64,000 bases of DNA from Sphingomonas sp. (GCF_017304615.1 NZ_JAFKLZ010000002.1:186001-250000); one strand, 5' to 3'; shown: positions 1-9,603, numbered from the stretch's first letter. Numbers and translations: made by a program. The notes: a model not told the origin generated them from the sequence alone.

Positions 1-278
1 AGCCCGAACAGCCGGGCGCAGAGATGTTCGCGTTGCGCGTGATCCGCGAGGAATGGCGCCACGGCTTCAGCGCCAACCTGTCCTCGACCAAGCCGCATCT
101 GAAGATCGTCGATTGCTGGCGGCCGAGCTTTCGCGAGCGGCTGCGCAAGGTACCCGACACGCGGAGCTTCTACGAGGCGGGGTCGCGCGGGCAAGTCGCC
201 GCGCGCGCCGCCAGCCTGAGCCGCGCGCCCACGTCCGCGACGATCTGGACCATCGCCGAGGTCGCCGAAGCCGAATGA
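1..278 (+). CDS. C-terminal end of an unidentified protein (5' truncated by window edge)
   Basis: An open frame enters from the left edge and runs about 92 codons to a TGA. The visible tail is basic and aromatic in its first half (EEWRHGF, DCWRPSFRERLRK) and ends in an Ala/Thr-rich stretch with a final EVAEAE. I recognise no domain or motif. Its stop overlaps the start of the thioesterase gene in an ATGA arrangement, so the two are probably co-transcribed and translationally coupled. The missing upstream part would be needed to name it. Confidence 0.6.
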   Translation, partial: PEQPGAEMFALRVIREEWRHGFSANLSSTKPHLKIVDCWRPSFRERLRKVPDTRSFYEAGSRGQVAARAASLSRAPTSATIWTIAEVAEAE

Positions 279-664
279 CCTTTTCCTATCCCATCACCGC
301 GACGGAAGCCGACATCGACGAGCTCGGCCATGTCAACAATGCGGTGTGGGTGCGGTGGATTCAGGACATTGCCGTCGCACACTGGAACGCGATCGCGACG
401 CCGGAGCAGCGCGCGGCGATGATCTGGGTCGTGACGCGGCACGAGATCGACTATCGCGGCAACGTCGCAGCGGGCGAGACGGTCACCGCCGAAACCTGGG
501 TGAGCGACCCGCCGCAGGGCGCGCGGTTCGACCGGCATGTGAAATTCACCGGCAGCGATGGCAAGGTAAAGGTGCAAGCGGTGACGACCTGGGCCCTGAT
601 CGACCGCGCGACGGGGCGGTTGATGCGCGTGCGGCCGGAACTGGCCGCGCCGTTCATGGCCTAA
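275..664 (+). CDS. Acyl-CoA thioesterase, 4HBT / hotdog fold
   Basis: A 129-residue protein of the size of single hotdog-domain thioesterases of the YbgC/4-hydroxybenzoyl-CoA thioesterase type, which hydrolyse acyl-CoA thioesters in the cytoplasm. Near the N-terminus it has the family hallmark D-x-x-G-H-V-N-N (residues about 14-21), with the aspartate as catalytic candidate, followed by the YRGN and GETV strand motifs of the fold. The start is the ATG whose last bases form the stop of the upstream frame (ATGA). Its own TAA shares bases with the stop of the convergent glycosyltransferase gene. The substrate cannot be told from sequence. Confidence 0.85.
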   Translation: MTFSYPITATEADIDELGHVNNAVWVRWIQDIAVAHWNAIATPEQRAAMIWVVTRHEIDYRGNVAAGETVTAETWVSDPPQGARFDRHVKFTGSDGKVKVQAVTTWALIDRATGRLMRVRPELAAPFMA

Positions 665-2124
665 GCTTCGCCTTCCCGCTTCACTTCCGCGATCGCCGTG
701 CGGCTCTGCCGCGCCCATGTCTCGCGGCCGGTCAGGAACGCCTTCCACCCCAGGATCGCGCCCCAGTGGCGGAACAACTGGAAGCTGAACGGCTCGAGCA
801 CCGCGGCGGCCAGCGCCGGACCGAAACTCAGCCCCTTCACTTGCCCGGTCCAGCGTGAATAGAGTTTCAGCGAGGCGAGGTGGAATGTCAGGTCGATCAC
901 GATCTTGACGAGCATGATGATCAGGATCGGCAGCACGATCTGGAACTTGCCGCTGACCAGCACGGCGATCAGGATGGCGAATGCAGCCAGGCCGAACACC
1001 GGCTGCATCGTGTCGGCCGCCTTCACCGGCAGCATCGCGGTGCCGAGCTTCCCGAAATGCCGGTTGGCGACCATGTCGCGGTTCCAGTGCTGCGTCTGGA
1101 GGAACCCGCCGAACCAGCGCCGCCGCTGACGCAGGAAGGCGGGGAGCGTCGCAGGCGCATCGGTCGATGCCAGTGCGCCGCCGACCACGCGCACCTGCCA
1201 GTCGCGCCCGGTATCGTGCGCATGGCGATGCAGGCGGTGGATCAACTCGTAATCTTCGACCAGGCAATCGGGGTCGAACCCGCCGACCTCGATCACCGCG
1301 CGGGTCCGAAACGCCGCGAACGCGCCCGACACGAGCAGCAGGCCATTGAGACGCTCCCACGCATAGCGCGACAGGAAGTTGCGGACATATTCGTATGTCT
1401 GGAACCATTCGAACAGCCGCCCAGACAGGCTCGGTCCGCACATCGGCCGGATCACGCCGGTCGCGGCGACCAGTTCGGGCTCGGCAGCGAAGGCGGCACG
1501 CATCGCGGCGATGGCGCCGGGTTCGAGCAACGTGTCGGCATCGACGGTTATGACGATGTCTTCGGAGACATGCAGGATTGCGGCGTTGAGCGCGCGCGCC
1601 TTGCCACCATGGGTGAGCCGCAGCCAACGCAGGCTCGGCAAGTCGCGGGCGGGCGCGCCGATCTCGCCGACCGCCGGCTCGACAAGGCCATAGCGCGCCA
1701 GCGTCACCGCGGTCGCATCGTCCGATCCGTCATCGGCGATCAGAATCAGGTCAGGCGCGCCCTCCTGCGCCGCAAGCCGGTTGATCGTCACATCGAGCAC
1801 CGCCGCTTCGTTCCGCGCGGCGACGATCACCGCGAGGGTCGGCGCGGCGCCTTCGATCGCGGGCACCTTCGCGCCGTGCCGCAAGGGCCAGATTTGAACG
1901 GCGGTAAAGATCAGCAACGCTGTATCGTAGAGGATGTACGCGACCCCGACCGACCAGACGAGAACGCCCTGGCGCAGGAACGCCTGCACCACCAACGCGA
2001 CGAACGCCGCATAGACCAGGACGCTGACCGCCAGGCTCGGCCAGCCGATACGGCGCGGATTCAGCCGGGGCGATTGTGTCGCGAAGGTCTGGGCGAGCGC
2101 ATCGGCCGCCGTAAGCTGAAGCAT
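661..2124 (-). CDS. Membrane-bound glycosyltransferase family 2
   Basis: A 487-residue integral membrane GT2 enzyme of the processive poly-sugar synthase/N-glycosyltransferase type. Two membrane segments at about residues 30-80 precede the cytoplasmic GT-A domain. That domain shows DDGSDD near 131-136, the metal-binding DADT near 195-198, EDYEL near 285 and the acceptor motif QRRRW near 330. Further hydrophobic segments follow in the C-terminal third. It probably transfers sugar from a nucleotide-sugar donor to an exported polymer or lipid. It is monocistronic here and converges on the thioesterase gene with a 4-base overlap. The exact polymer is unknown. Confidence 0.88.
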   Translation of the reverse strand: MLQLTAADALAQTFATQSPRLNPRRIGWPSLAVSVLVYAAFVALVVQAFLRQGVLVWSVGVAYILYDTALLIFTAVQIWPLRHGAKVPAIEGAAPTLAVIVAARNEAAVLDVTINRLAAQEGAPDLILIADDGSDDATAVTLARYGLVEPAVGEIGAPARDLPSLRWLRLTHGGKARALNAAILHVSEDIVITVDADTLLEPGAIAAMRAAFAAEPELVAATGVIRPMCGPSLSGRLFEWFQTYEYVRNFLSRYAWERLNGLLLVSGAFAAFRTRAVIEVGGFDPDCLVEDYELIHRLHRHAHDTGRDWQVRVVGGALASTDAPATLPAFLRQRRRWFGGFLQTQHWNRDMVANRHFGKLGTAMLPVKAADTMQPVFGLAAFAILIAVLVSGKFQIVLPILIIMLVKIVIDLTFHLASLKLYSRWTGQVKGLSFGPALAAAVLEPFSFQLFRHWGAILGWKAFLTGRETWARQSRTAIAEVKREGEA

Positions 2125-2211
2125 TCAGGACACCTGGGGGAGCAGCGAAGAGCTACTAGCGTTCGTTTTCTGACCGCACTAGCCTGAACGGCGGATGACG
2201 AAGGAGTGATC

Positions 2212-2787
2212 GTGGAACTGCAACGCTACACAAAAGTCGCCATCTGGCTGCACTGGCTGATCGCGGTGGGGCTGATCGTGAATGTCGCGCTGGCGTGGAT
2301 CTGGCCGCTCGGCGATGCGCACCCCGCGATCGGCGACTATGTCCGCCCGATGATCAACAGCCACAAATCGATCGGCATCACGATCCTGGGACTCGGCGTG
2401 CTGCGCCTGCTGTGGCGGATCGGACATAAGCCGCCCCCTTATCCCGCGACCTACAAGCCCTGGGAGACCACTCTGTCGCACGTGGTGCATTGGGGGCTGT
2501 ATTTCGTGATCCTGGCGATGCCCATCACGGGCTGGGTGATGGATTCGGCGTGGGACAAGGCGGCCCACAATCCGAACCTTTATTTCGGCACGTTCGAATG
2601 GCCCAGGCTGGGCTTCATCATGAACATGCCGCCCGCGACCAGGGAGTGGGTTCATTCGACCTTCGGCGAAGCGCACGAACTGATCGCGAAACTGGTCTAT
2701 CTGCTGGTCGCGCTGCACCTCGCCGGGGCGATCAAGCATCAAGTCGAGGGCCACCGAGGATTGCGGCGCATGGGGATCGGACGCTGA
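2212..2787 (+). CDS. Cytochrome b561 family protein
   Basis: A 191-residue, four-helix inner-membrane dihaem cytochrome b of the bacterial CybB/YceJ type, which passes electrons within the membrane, often to quinone. Histidines expected to ligate haem occur in WLHWL near the N-terminus, HKSIG, HVVHWGLY and HLAGAIKHQ near the C-terminus. I chose the GTG at 2212 because AAGGAG lies five bases upstream. An in-frame GTG two codons earlier overlaps that ribosome-binding site and is less likely. It is transcribed away from the glycosyltransferase gene. Confidence 0.9.
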   Translation: MELQRYTKVAIWLHWLIAVGLIVNVALAWIWPLGDAHPAIGDYVRPMINSHKSIGITILGLGVLRLLWRIGHKPPPYPATYKPWETTLSHVVHWGLYFVILAMPITGWVMDSAWDKAAHNPNLYFGTFEWPRLGFIMNMPPATREWVHSTFGEAHELIAKLVYLLVALHLAGAIKHQVEGHRGLRRMGIGR

Positions 2788-2864
2788 CATTGGCGGCAAG
2801 CCACGGGAAGCATGCCAGAGGCGGCGCGCCTAGGTCGCTGATCACAGCGATAAAGGACCCCGCC

Positions 2865-3350
2865 ATGACCTATGCGTGCACGACCTATCCTTCGCCTGTC
2901 GGCCAGCTCAAGCTGGTCGCGAGCGAGGCCGGACTCGCCGCGATCCTGTGGGAGAACGACCGGGAGGATCGAGTGAAGCTGGGCACGATGACCGAGCAGC
3001 CCGGCCATCCAGTATTGGCCGAGACGATGCATCAGCTCGATCAATATTTCGCGAGCGAGCGCACCCGGTTCGACTTGCCGCTCGATTTCCGCGGCACCGA
3101 TTTCCAGAAAAGCGTGTGGGCGGCACTGTTGACGATCCCCTCGGGCGAAACGCGCAGCTATGCGGAGATCGCGGCGCAGATCGGGCGTCCGACCGCTACC
3201 CGCGCCGTGGGCGCGGCGAACGGCCGGAACCCGATCTCGATCGTCGCCCCCTGCCATCGCGTGATCGGCAGCGACGGATCGCTGACGGGATTTGCCGGTG
3301 GGTTGGAAGGAAAGAAATTTCTGCTCGCACTGGAGCAACAGGCAAACTGA
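2865..3350 (+). CDS. ogt: Methylated-DNA--protein-cysteine S-methyltransferase
   Basis: A 161-residue suicide DNA-repair protein that takes the alkyl group from O6-methylguanine onto its own cysteine. The active-site motif PCHRVIG is present, with the acceptor Cys at residue 130. The Arg-finger/HTH region (RSYAEIAAQIGRP, then AVGAANGRNP) precedes it. There is no Ada-type regulatory domain, so this is a constitutive Ogt form. It lies 77 bases after the cytochrome b561 gene in the same direction. A palindromic repeat follows it. Confidence 0.93.
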   Translation: MTYACTTYPSPVGQLKLVASEAGLAAILWENDREDRVKLGTMTEQPGHPVLAETMHQLDQYFASERTRFDLPLDFRGTDFQKSVWAALLTIPSGETRSYAEIAAQIGRPTATRAVGAANGRNPISIVAPCHRVIGSDGSLTGFAGGLEGKKFLLALEQQAN

Positions 3351-3357
3351 CCATCAC

Positions 3358-3430
3358 GCGCTCCGGCGCAGGTCGGAGCGTTGGCGACACCGGCATGGCC
3401 CCGCCAGCACTCCGGCCTGCGCCGGAGTAC
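3358..3430. repeat. Palindromic intergenic repeat (CTCCGGC type)
   Basis: Two hairpins in tandem: an imperfect one around GCTCCGGCGCAGGTCGGAGC and a perfect 8-bp stem ACTCCGGC/GCCGGAGT. It sits between the convergent ogt and hydrolase genes and may act as a two-way terminator. A copy with the same plan (CTCCGGCG..., TTGGCGA, ...CGCCGGAG) lies at 37556-37625. Confidence 0.7.
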
Positions 3431-3438
3431 GATTGTTT

Positions 3439-4431
3439 CTAGTCGATCGTCGCCTGGTCCGACAGGTCGTCGCCCGACGCGGCGCCGGTCGCCCCGCGAT
3501 AAACGCGCACGCCGCGCCCGCCGCCGACGCGGATGATCTTGGCGCTCGACGTGGGAGCGGGGCTGGCCTTGGCTACCGCGGCGGTGCTCGTGCCCGACGC
3601 CAGCGCCACGCTTTTTGGAGCCGACGCCACGGCGCCGCGATAGATCTGCACCGATCCGACGATCTCGACACCGGCGTACGTCATCTCACCGCCACCGCCG
3701 CCACCGGTACGCCCAGTTACGGCCGGCTCGACCCCCGAATAGGGCTGGCGGAACGCGAGAGCCGATTCCATGCCGCCGCGCCAGCGGTAGAAGATGTGTG
3801 CGCCGACCGTCGCGACCTTGTCCATGCTCGTCGCCCACCATGGTGAGACGTAATTCGCGTGATAGAAGGTCGCCGACCCGACCGGGCCATAGACCGCACC
3901 GGCGAGCGCCGCCGACGCTACTGCCCGGGCACGGACCCAGCCCGCCGCGGTCGGCGTGCGGTTGAGCGAACCATCGCAGGTGAAGGTGAACTGGCACCCG
4001 GTCGATCGCGTCGACCCCTGATAGACGACGCCGCATACGCTCGACGGAAACGCGCGGTCACGGACGCGGTTGAGCACGACTTGGGCGACGGCACGCTGGC
4101 CATCGTCCGATTGGTTGCCCGCCTCGTAATACACCGCTTGCGTCAGGCAATCGAGCGCGCGCGAGGCATCGTCGGGGCTTTGCGTGCCCGCCGGCGCATT
4201 GAACGCCGGAGCCGCATCCAGCGTCGGCTGGTCACCCGCGACGCCATCGGGAATAGACAGGTCGGTGGGCACGTTGAGGTCGAGCTTTTCGAGCATGACC
4301 TTCGGCGCCAGCTTGGGGATCGCCAACGTCGCGGTCGACCCGTCGTCGCCCTGCGCACATGCCGATGCCGCCAGCGCGGCCATCAGGCCGAGCGCTACAC
4401 GCGCCGCCAGGAAGATCCCGCCCCGTTTCAC
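3439..4431 (-). CDS. Cell wall hydrolase, SleB family, exported
   Basis: A 330-residue exported protein with a hydrophobic leader ending ALAASAC, so it is either a signal-peptidase I substrate or a poorly matched lipoprotein. The SleB/Hydrolase_2 domain at about residues 90-215 shows the hallmarks LTQAVYYEA (catalytic Glu), VAQVVLNRV and the Cys-containing CQFTFTCDG. This family cleaves peptidoglycan. A Ser/Ala/Gly-rich tail follows. The start is GTG. Sphingomonads commonly carry several such paralogues for wall turnover. It is separated from ppc by only 44 bases and is transcribed in the same direction. Confidence 0.87.
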   Translation of the reverse strand: MKRGGIFLAARVALGLMAALAASACAQGDDGSTATLAIPKLAPKVMLEKLDLNVPTDLSIPDGVAGDQPTLDAAPAFNAPAGTQSPDDASRALDCLTQAVYYEAGNQSDDGQRAVAQVVLNRVRDRAFPSSVCGVVYQGSTRSTGCQFTFTCDGSLNRTPTAAGWVRARAVASAALAGAVYGPVGSATFYHANYVSPWWATSMDKVATVGAHIFYRWRGGMESALAFRQPYSGVEPAVTGRTGGGGGGEMTYAGVEIVGSVQIYRGAVASAPKSVALASGTSTAAVAKASPAPTSSAKIIRVGGGRGVRVYRGATGAASGDDLSDQATID

Positions 4432-4475
4432 GCCCCGTGCGGTAACGGCGCAGGGTTAACATTTACCTCTCTGCG

Positions 4476-7184
4476 CTATCCCGAATTCCGCAGAGCCGTC
4501 GCGATGGCGTTGATCGACAGCAGGATACCCTCCGCCACGCGCGGGTCCTCCTCACCCGCGCGGTGGCGCTTGAGCAGTTCGATCTGGAGGAAGTTGAGCG
4601 GCTCGATATAGGGCAGGCGCAGCCGGATCGACGTATCGAGCGCGGGGTGCTTTTGCAGCAGCCGCGACTGGCCGGTGGCGTCGAGCAGTCCCGCCTTCGC
4701 CTGTTCCCACCCGTCGCGGATGCGCGGGAAGATTGCATCGGCCAGCGCGCGATCCTCGACCAGCGCGGCATAGCGTTCGGCGATGCCCATGTCGGACTTG
4801 GCGATGACCTGCTCCATATTGGCGAGCGTCGCGGCGAAGAGCGGCCAGCCCTCCGCCATTTCGCGGAGCAACCCCTTGTCGGCGAACGCGGCCAGCGCCT
4901 GGCCGACGCCGTACCAGCCGGGCAGCATCACGCGCGCCTGAGCCCAGCTGAACACCCAGGGGATCGCGCGCAAATCCTCGATCGCGTCCGATTTCTTGCG
5001 GCTCGCCGGGCGGCTGCCGATCTTCAGGTTGGCGATCTCCGCGATCGGGGTTATCTGGCGGAAGAAGGTGCGGAAACCATCGGTCTCATAGACCAGCCCG
5101 CGATAGGCCTTGAACGCGCTCGCGGAGAGTTCGTCCATCGCCGCACCGAAGCGCGTGCGATCGGCATCGGACAGCGCGGGCGGCTCCAGGCTGGCGAGCA
5201 ACGTCGCCGCCGCGATCGCCTCCAGATTGGTGGTTGCGGCTTCGCGGGTGCCGTATTTGGCGGCGATCACCTCGCCCTGTTCGGTGATGCGAATGCGGCC
5301 CTGCACCGTCCCCGGCGGCTGCGCACGGATCGCGGCGAAGGCGGAGCCGCCGCCGCGCCCGACCGCCCCGCCGCGCCCGTGGAACAATTGCATCCCCACC
5401 CCGGCCTTCGCGAAGACCGGCGCCAGCGCTTCCGACGCCCGGCTCAACTGCCAGGTCGACGTTAGGTAGCCGCCGTCCTTGTTCGAATCCGAATAGCCGA
5501 TCATCACCTCCTGAACGCCGCGCGCGGTCGCGATGGCGGCGACTTCGGGCAGCGCGAACCAATCGGTCATGATCTGGGGCGCGGCTTCCAAGTCGCTGAC
5601 CGTTTCGAAAAGCGGCACCGCCATGATCGCGGCGGTCGGCGTTTCGCCGGGGACATAGAGCCCCACTTCCTTCAGGAGCAGGTGAACCTCGAGCAAGTCG
5701 CTGACCGACATCGCCATCGACACGATATACTGGCGGATGCACCCCGGGCCGTATTTGGCGTGCGCGTCGGCGGCGGCACGCAGGATTGCGATTTCGCTCG
5801 CTGTTTCGTCCGAATAGCTCGCGAAGGGACTGACCAGCGGCCGCGCATTGGCGAGTTCGCGGCGGAGCAGCGCGACCCTTGCGCCTTCGTCGAGCGCCGC
5901 ATAGTCGGACTCCACGCCCGCCACCTTTAGCATCTCGGCGACGACGCTTTCGTGCACCGCGCTGTTCTGCCGCAGGTCGAGCGTCGCGAGGTGAAACCCG
6001 AACGTGTCGACCGCGCGGATCAAGCGCCCGAGCGCACCGCCCGTGGCGAGCGGCCCGTCGCCCTCCTCCGCCAGCGCATGCGCGATCGTCACCAGGTCGC
6101 GGCGCAGCGCCTGCGGGCTCGAACAGGGTTCGCCCTTTAGCGATCCCGGTCGCGGCGCGGGCTTCCCGGTCAACGCAAGGTGGGTCGCGGCGAGGCGGGC
6201 GTAGATACCCGACAACGCGCGACGATACGGCTCGTCGTCGCGGCTCGGCGCGGTATCACCGCTACGCGCTGCAAGCGCGAGCAGGTCGTCACCCACCGCG
6301 ACATGTTCGGTCGAAATCGACAGTTCGGCGCCGAGACCGTGCACCGCGTCGAGATAATAACCCAGCACCGCCTCACACGAACGCGCAAGCGCCGTGGTCA
6401 GCGATTCCGCGACGACATTTGGATTGCCGTCGCGGTCGCCGCCGATCCAGCTTCCCGGCCTGAGGAAGCTCGGTATGCGCTCACCCAAGGCACGGTCCCA
6501 GCGCTGGTAGAGCCCGGGCAACACCGGCAGGAATACGTCGCGCAGATACGACAGCGCCGTCTCCACCTCATCGGTGACGTAGAGCCGTTCCCGCCGCAGC
6601 ACGCGGGTCTGCCACAGGAGCGCGATCTGCCGCGTGATCGCCTGTTCGACATCGTCGCCATCGGGCGTGGTCGTCACGCCGGTATCGCGCAGCGCCATCA
6701 GAGCGGCGATGCGGTTGCGATGGTCGATCATCGACTTGCGCCGCACCTCGGTGGGGTGCGCCGTCAGCACCGGCGCGATCAACGCATGGTCGAGCAGCGC
6801 CGTGACCTGATCCTTGCCGATCCCTTCCTCCGCCAGCCGATCGATCGCCGCGGCGACATCCGCCCCCGGTTCGGCGGCGACGCCCTGTCGATCCTCCGCC
6901 AGATTGGCGAGCATCGAGAACAACATGAACCCGCGCACGAAATCGAGCGTCTCGTCGAGGCTCAGCCGGTCGAGCCCGAGGTCGACGTCGCCGCTGACCC
7001 CGCGATGCCGATCGACCGAGGCCGACCGGATATATTCGGTGCGCCGGAACAATTCCTCGCCGCCATAGGCGCGGATCACGTCGCCGAGCAGCTTGCCCAG
7101 GAAACGAATGTCGGGATTGTTGGTGATCGCGGGGAGGTCGGCCATGGTTTCTTGCTGCACTGCAGCGCGCTCCGGGTCAATCAT
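4476..7184 (-). CDS. ppc: Phosphoenolpyruvate carboxylase
   Basis: A full-length PEPC of about 900 residues, which carboxylates PEP to oxaloacetate to refill the TCA cycle. It contains the signature TAHPTEVRRKS, with the catalytic His near residue 160, the GGDRDGNP motif, the second signature GYSDSNKDGG and the FHGRGGAVGRGGG loop. Two ATGs are possible: 7184 (used here) and one 13 codons in at 7145 (MADLPAI). Neither has a clear ribosome-binding site, so the start is uncertain. A 190-base promoter-bearing gap separates it from the divergent PEPxxWA gene. Confidence 0.96.
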   Translation of the reverse strand: MIDPERAAVQQETMADLPAITNNPDIRFLGKLLGDVIRAYGGEELFRRTEYIRSASVDRHRGVSGDVDLGLDRLSLDETLDFVRGFMLFSMLANLAEDRQGVAAEPGADVAAAIDRLAEEGIGKDQVTALLDHALIAPVLTAHPTEVRRKSMIDHRNRIAALMALRDTGVTTTPDGDDVEQAITRQIALLWQTRVLRRERLYVTDEVETALSYLRDVFLPVLPGLYQRWDRALGERIPSFLRPGSWIGGDRDGNPNVVAESLTTALARSCEAVLGYYLDAVHGLGAELSISTEHVAVGDDLLALAARSGDTAPSRDDEPYRRALSGIYARLAATHLALTGKPAPRPGSLKGEPCSSPQALRRDLVTIAHALAEEGDGPLATGGALGRLIRAVDTFGFHLATLDLRQNSAVHESVVAEMLKVAGVESDYAALDEGARVALLRRELANARPLVSPFASYSDETASEIAILRAAADAHAKYGPGCIRQYIVSMAMSVSDLLEVHLLLKEVGLYVPGETPTAAIMAVPLFETVSDLEAAPQIMTDWFALPEVAAIATARGVQEVMIGYSDSNKDGGYLTSTWQLSRASEALAPVFAKAGVGMQLFHGRGGAVGRGGGSAFAAIRAQPPGTVQGRIRITEQGEVIAAKYGTREAATTNLEAIAAATLLASLEPPALSDADRTRFGAAMDELSASAFKAYRGLVYETDGFRTFFRQITPIAEIANLKIGSRPASRKKSDAIEDLRAIPWVFSWAQARVMLPGWYGVGQALAAFADKGLLREMAEGWPLFAATLANMEQVIAKSDMGIAERYAALVEDRALADAIFPRIRDGWEQAKAGLLDATGQSRLLQKHPALDTSIRLRLPYIEPLNFLQIELLKRHRAGEEDPRVAEGILLSINAIATALRNSG

Positions 7185-7374
7185 TGCGTGTCTCGATCAT
7201 GCGACAGAATTTTGTTACGCATGGCCCCGCAGCGCCATTTCGGGTCGGCATGGTTAACGGCGCTGTTGACTCTTCGGCGCACAGCGCGCCTATTTCATGA
7301 TGATCGCGGCAGAAATGCCGACAGATTCCATGAAAACATGGTCGCAAGGTATATGAACTTGAGGAGCGACCAGC

Positions 7375-8076
7375 ATGTTTCGACGCATCATCCTCCTGTC
7401 GGCCGTCATGATCGGCCTGCACGCCACCGCCGCAACGGCGCAGAACCTTGTCGTCAACGGCAGTTTCGAAACCAATACGCTTTCGCCGGGTAATTATCGC
7501 GACATGCTGGTCGGCAGTCCCGATTTGCCCGGCTGGACGATCATCGGCCCGGCGGGCACGCACATCTCGCAGGTCGACCAGGCCTATGCCGGCAATCCCG
7601 GCTACAGCTTTCCCGCACAGGACGGGAAATTATGGGTCGATCTGGCGGGCTATTCGGACAATGCCCCCGACGGCGTCCAGCAAACTGTCGCGACGACGAT
7701 CGGCGCAAGCTATGATTTCAGCTTCTGGCTGGGCAACGTGACGGGCGGCCAGTATTTCGGGACGCAGAGCCTGGTCAATGTCCTGCTCAACGGGTCGAGC
7801 TTTTCCTGCGTGAATACCGTCCAGACGCTGACGACGACATGGCAGCAATGCTCGCGATCGTTCGTGGCGACGAGCGCATTGACGACCTTCAGCATCTCCA
7901 ACGGCGACCCGTCGTCCGACTATTCGAACGCCATCGACAACGTCGTGCTGCAATTGTCGGCGCGTCAGCCGGGCGGCGTGCCCGAACCGGCGACCTGGGC
8001 GACGATCATCATGGGGTTCGGCGTGATCGGCGGCGCTCTGCGGCGGCGTCAGCGGGATATGCCGGCGCTGGCCTAG
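7375..8076 (+). CDS. Exported PEPxxWA-CTERM sorting domain protein
   Basis: A 233-residue exported protein. It has an N-terminal signal peptide (about residues 1-22, cleavage near ATAQ), a beta-rich body beginning NLVVNGSFE as in DUF642/carbohydrate-binding-like modules, and a C-terminal tripartite sorting tail: VPEPATWA, a hydrophobic helix, then RRRQR. That tail is the sphingomonad version of PEP-CTERM, processed by an exosortase-linked system. It is probably displayed at the surface or in exopolysaccharide. GAGGAG lies nine bases before the ATG. Upstream, 7328-7341 forms a small CCATG-aaaa-CATGG hairpin. The stop shares CTAG with the convergent HNH gene. Confidence 0.9.
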   Translation: MFRRIILLSAVMIGLHATAATAQNLVVNGSFETNTLSPGNYRDMLVGSPDLPGWTIIGPAGTHISQVDQAYAGNPGYSFPAQDGKLWVDLAGYSDNAPDGVQQTVATTIGASYDFSFWLGNVTGGQYFGTQSLVNVLLNGSSFSCVNTVQTLTTTWQQCSRSFVATSALTTFSISNGDPSSDYSNAIDNVVLQLSARQPGGVPEPATWATIIMGFGVIGGALRRRQRDMPALA

Positions 8077-8639
8077 GCTTCCAACTCCACGTCCCAATAC
8101 AGCCAGTCCCGCCACGTATCGTGAAGGTAGTTGGGCGGGAAGCTTTTGCCGTGGTCCTGCAACTGCCAACTCGTCGGGCGGATCGGCTCGACGTGGAGGG
8201 GCATCTTCGCCTCACGCGGGGTGCGGCCGCCCTTGCGCAGATTGCAGGGCGCGCAGGCGGTCGCGACGTTCTCCCATGTCGTGCGGCCGCCATACGCGCG
8301 CGGGATGACGTGATCGAACGTCAGGTCCTTGTGCGTCCCGCAATATTGGCAGCAGAATTTGTCGCGCAGGAACAGGTTGAACCGGGTGAAGGCGGGAAAC
8401 TGGCTGGGCCGGACATATTGCTTGAGCGCGATAACCGAGGGCAGTTTCAAGCTGGCGGTCGGGCTGCGCACTTCGCGTTCGTAGTGCGAAACGATGTCCA
8501 CCCGATCCAAAAAGACCGCCTTGACGGCGGTCTGCCACGGCCAGACGGAAAGCGGATAATAACTGAGCGGGGTGTAATCCGCGTTCAGCACCAGGGCCGG
8601 GCAACTGTCCGGATGCCGCATCAGGTCGGGATGGAACAC
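8073..8639 (-). CDS. HNH endonuclease domain protein
   Basis: A 188-residue protein whose C-terminal half is an HNH nuclease module: CQYCG zinc knuckle near residue 97, the core FDHVIPRAYGG, then N-V-A-T-A-C-x-x-C-N. The N-terminal half (ALVLNADYTPLSYYPLS) is typical of the stand-alone HNH proteins widespread in alphaproteobacteria, whose biological role is not settled. It starts with GTG preceded by GAGGGGG. No methylase or mobile element lies nearby, so it is not an obvious restriction or homing enzyme. Confidence 0.88.
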   Translation of the reverse strand: MFHPDLMRHPDSCPALVLNADYTPLSYYPLSVWPWQTAVKAVFLDRVDIVSHYEREVRSPTASLKLPSVIALKQYVRPSQFPAFTRFNLFLRDKFCCQYCGTHKDLTFDHVIPRAYGGRTTWENVATACAPCNLRKGGRTPREAKMPLHVEPIRPTSWQLQDHGKSFPPNYLHDTWRDWLYWDVELEA

Positions 8640-8733
8640 GCTAGATCCCCCTCTACTTCCTTATCGGCGCTGAACCCGATTAGGATGACGTGGTGATGAC
8701 AGCACAGCGCGCGACTCGTGGTCAAGGGCCGGT

Positions 8734-9603
8734 TTGTTGATAATCTCGCGGTTCGCGCCGAGCCCTACCGGGGCGTTGCATCTGGGCCACGCCTGGTCGG
8801 CGGTGCAGGCGCATGATCGCGCCCGGGAGGCGGGTGGCCGGTTTCTGCTGCGGATCGAGGACATTGACGGCACACGCTCGCGCCCTGAACATGTGCAAGG
8901 CATCCTGGACGACCTGACGTGGCTCGGGCTGGCGTGGGACGGGCCGGTCGTGTTTCAGTCCGAACGCGTGCCGCTCTACGCCGATGCGCTGGACACGCTG
9001 CACGCCAGCGGCCGCACCTATCGCTGCTTCTGCACGCGTGCGGAGATCGAGGCCGACATCGCCGCGGCCGGCCACGCCCCGCACGCCGGCGACAAGCCGC
9101 CACCGCATCCTGCCAAGTGCCGCTATCGCAAGCCGCAGGACATCGCCAAGCGGCTGGCGCGGGGCGAGCCGTTCGCGTGGCGGCTCGACATGGAAAACGC
9201 CTTCGCGCCCTATTTCGGGATCGGCTGGGCGGACGAGATTGCCGGCATGCAAGTCGCGTGGCCCTTCGCCGCGGGCGACATTGTGCTTTGGCGGAAGGAC
9301 GCGCCGGCCAGCTATCACTTGGCCGTCGTGGTGGATGACGCCGCGCAGGGCGTCACGCACATCGTGCGCGGGCGCGACCTGTTCGAAGCGACGCATGTCC
9401 ATCGCCTGCTGCAGGCGATGCTCGGGCTGCCGACGCCAGTCTATCACCACCATCCATTGCTGGTCGGAACGGACGGCGAGCGCCTCGCGAAGCGTCACGG
9501 CGCGCCGACGCTCGCCGATCTCCGCACGGCCTATCCCGACGGTCGTGTCCTCGCCGACCAGTTGCGCAGCGGCGCGCTTCCCAAGGGCTATGCAAGCGCC
9601 TAA
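8734..9603 (+). CDS. gluQ: Glutamyl-Q tRNA(Asp) synthetase
   Basis: A 289-residue truncated GluRS paralogue that lacks the anticodon-binding domain and glutamylates queuosine at position 34 of tRNA(Asp). It has the class I HIGH-type motif HLGH (residues about 16-19), CFC plus a later C for zinc in the acceptor region, and the KMSKS equivalent RLAKRHGA near 250. Start is TTG with AAGGG just upstream. No ATG or GTG precedes the first catalytic strand SRFAPSPTG. A separate full GluRS lies at 36228, and a queuosine-precursor transporter gene is also in this window. Confidence 0.92.
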   Translation: MLIISRFAPSPTGALHLGHAWSAVQAHDRAREAGGRFLLRIEDIDGTRSRPEHVQGILDDLTWLGLAWDGPVVFQSERVPLYADALDTLHASGRTYRCFCTRAEIEADIAAAGHAPHAGDKPPPHPAKCRYRKPQDIAKRLARGEPFAWRLDMENAFAPYFGIGWADEIAGMQVAWPFAAGDIVLWRKDAPASYHLAVVVDDAAQGVTHIVRGRDLFEATHVHRLLQAMLGLPTPVYHHHPLLVGTDGERLAKRHGAPTLADLRTAYPDGRVLADQLRSGALPKGYASA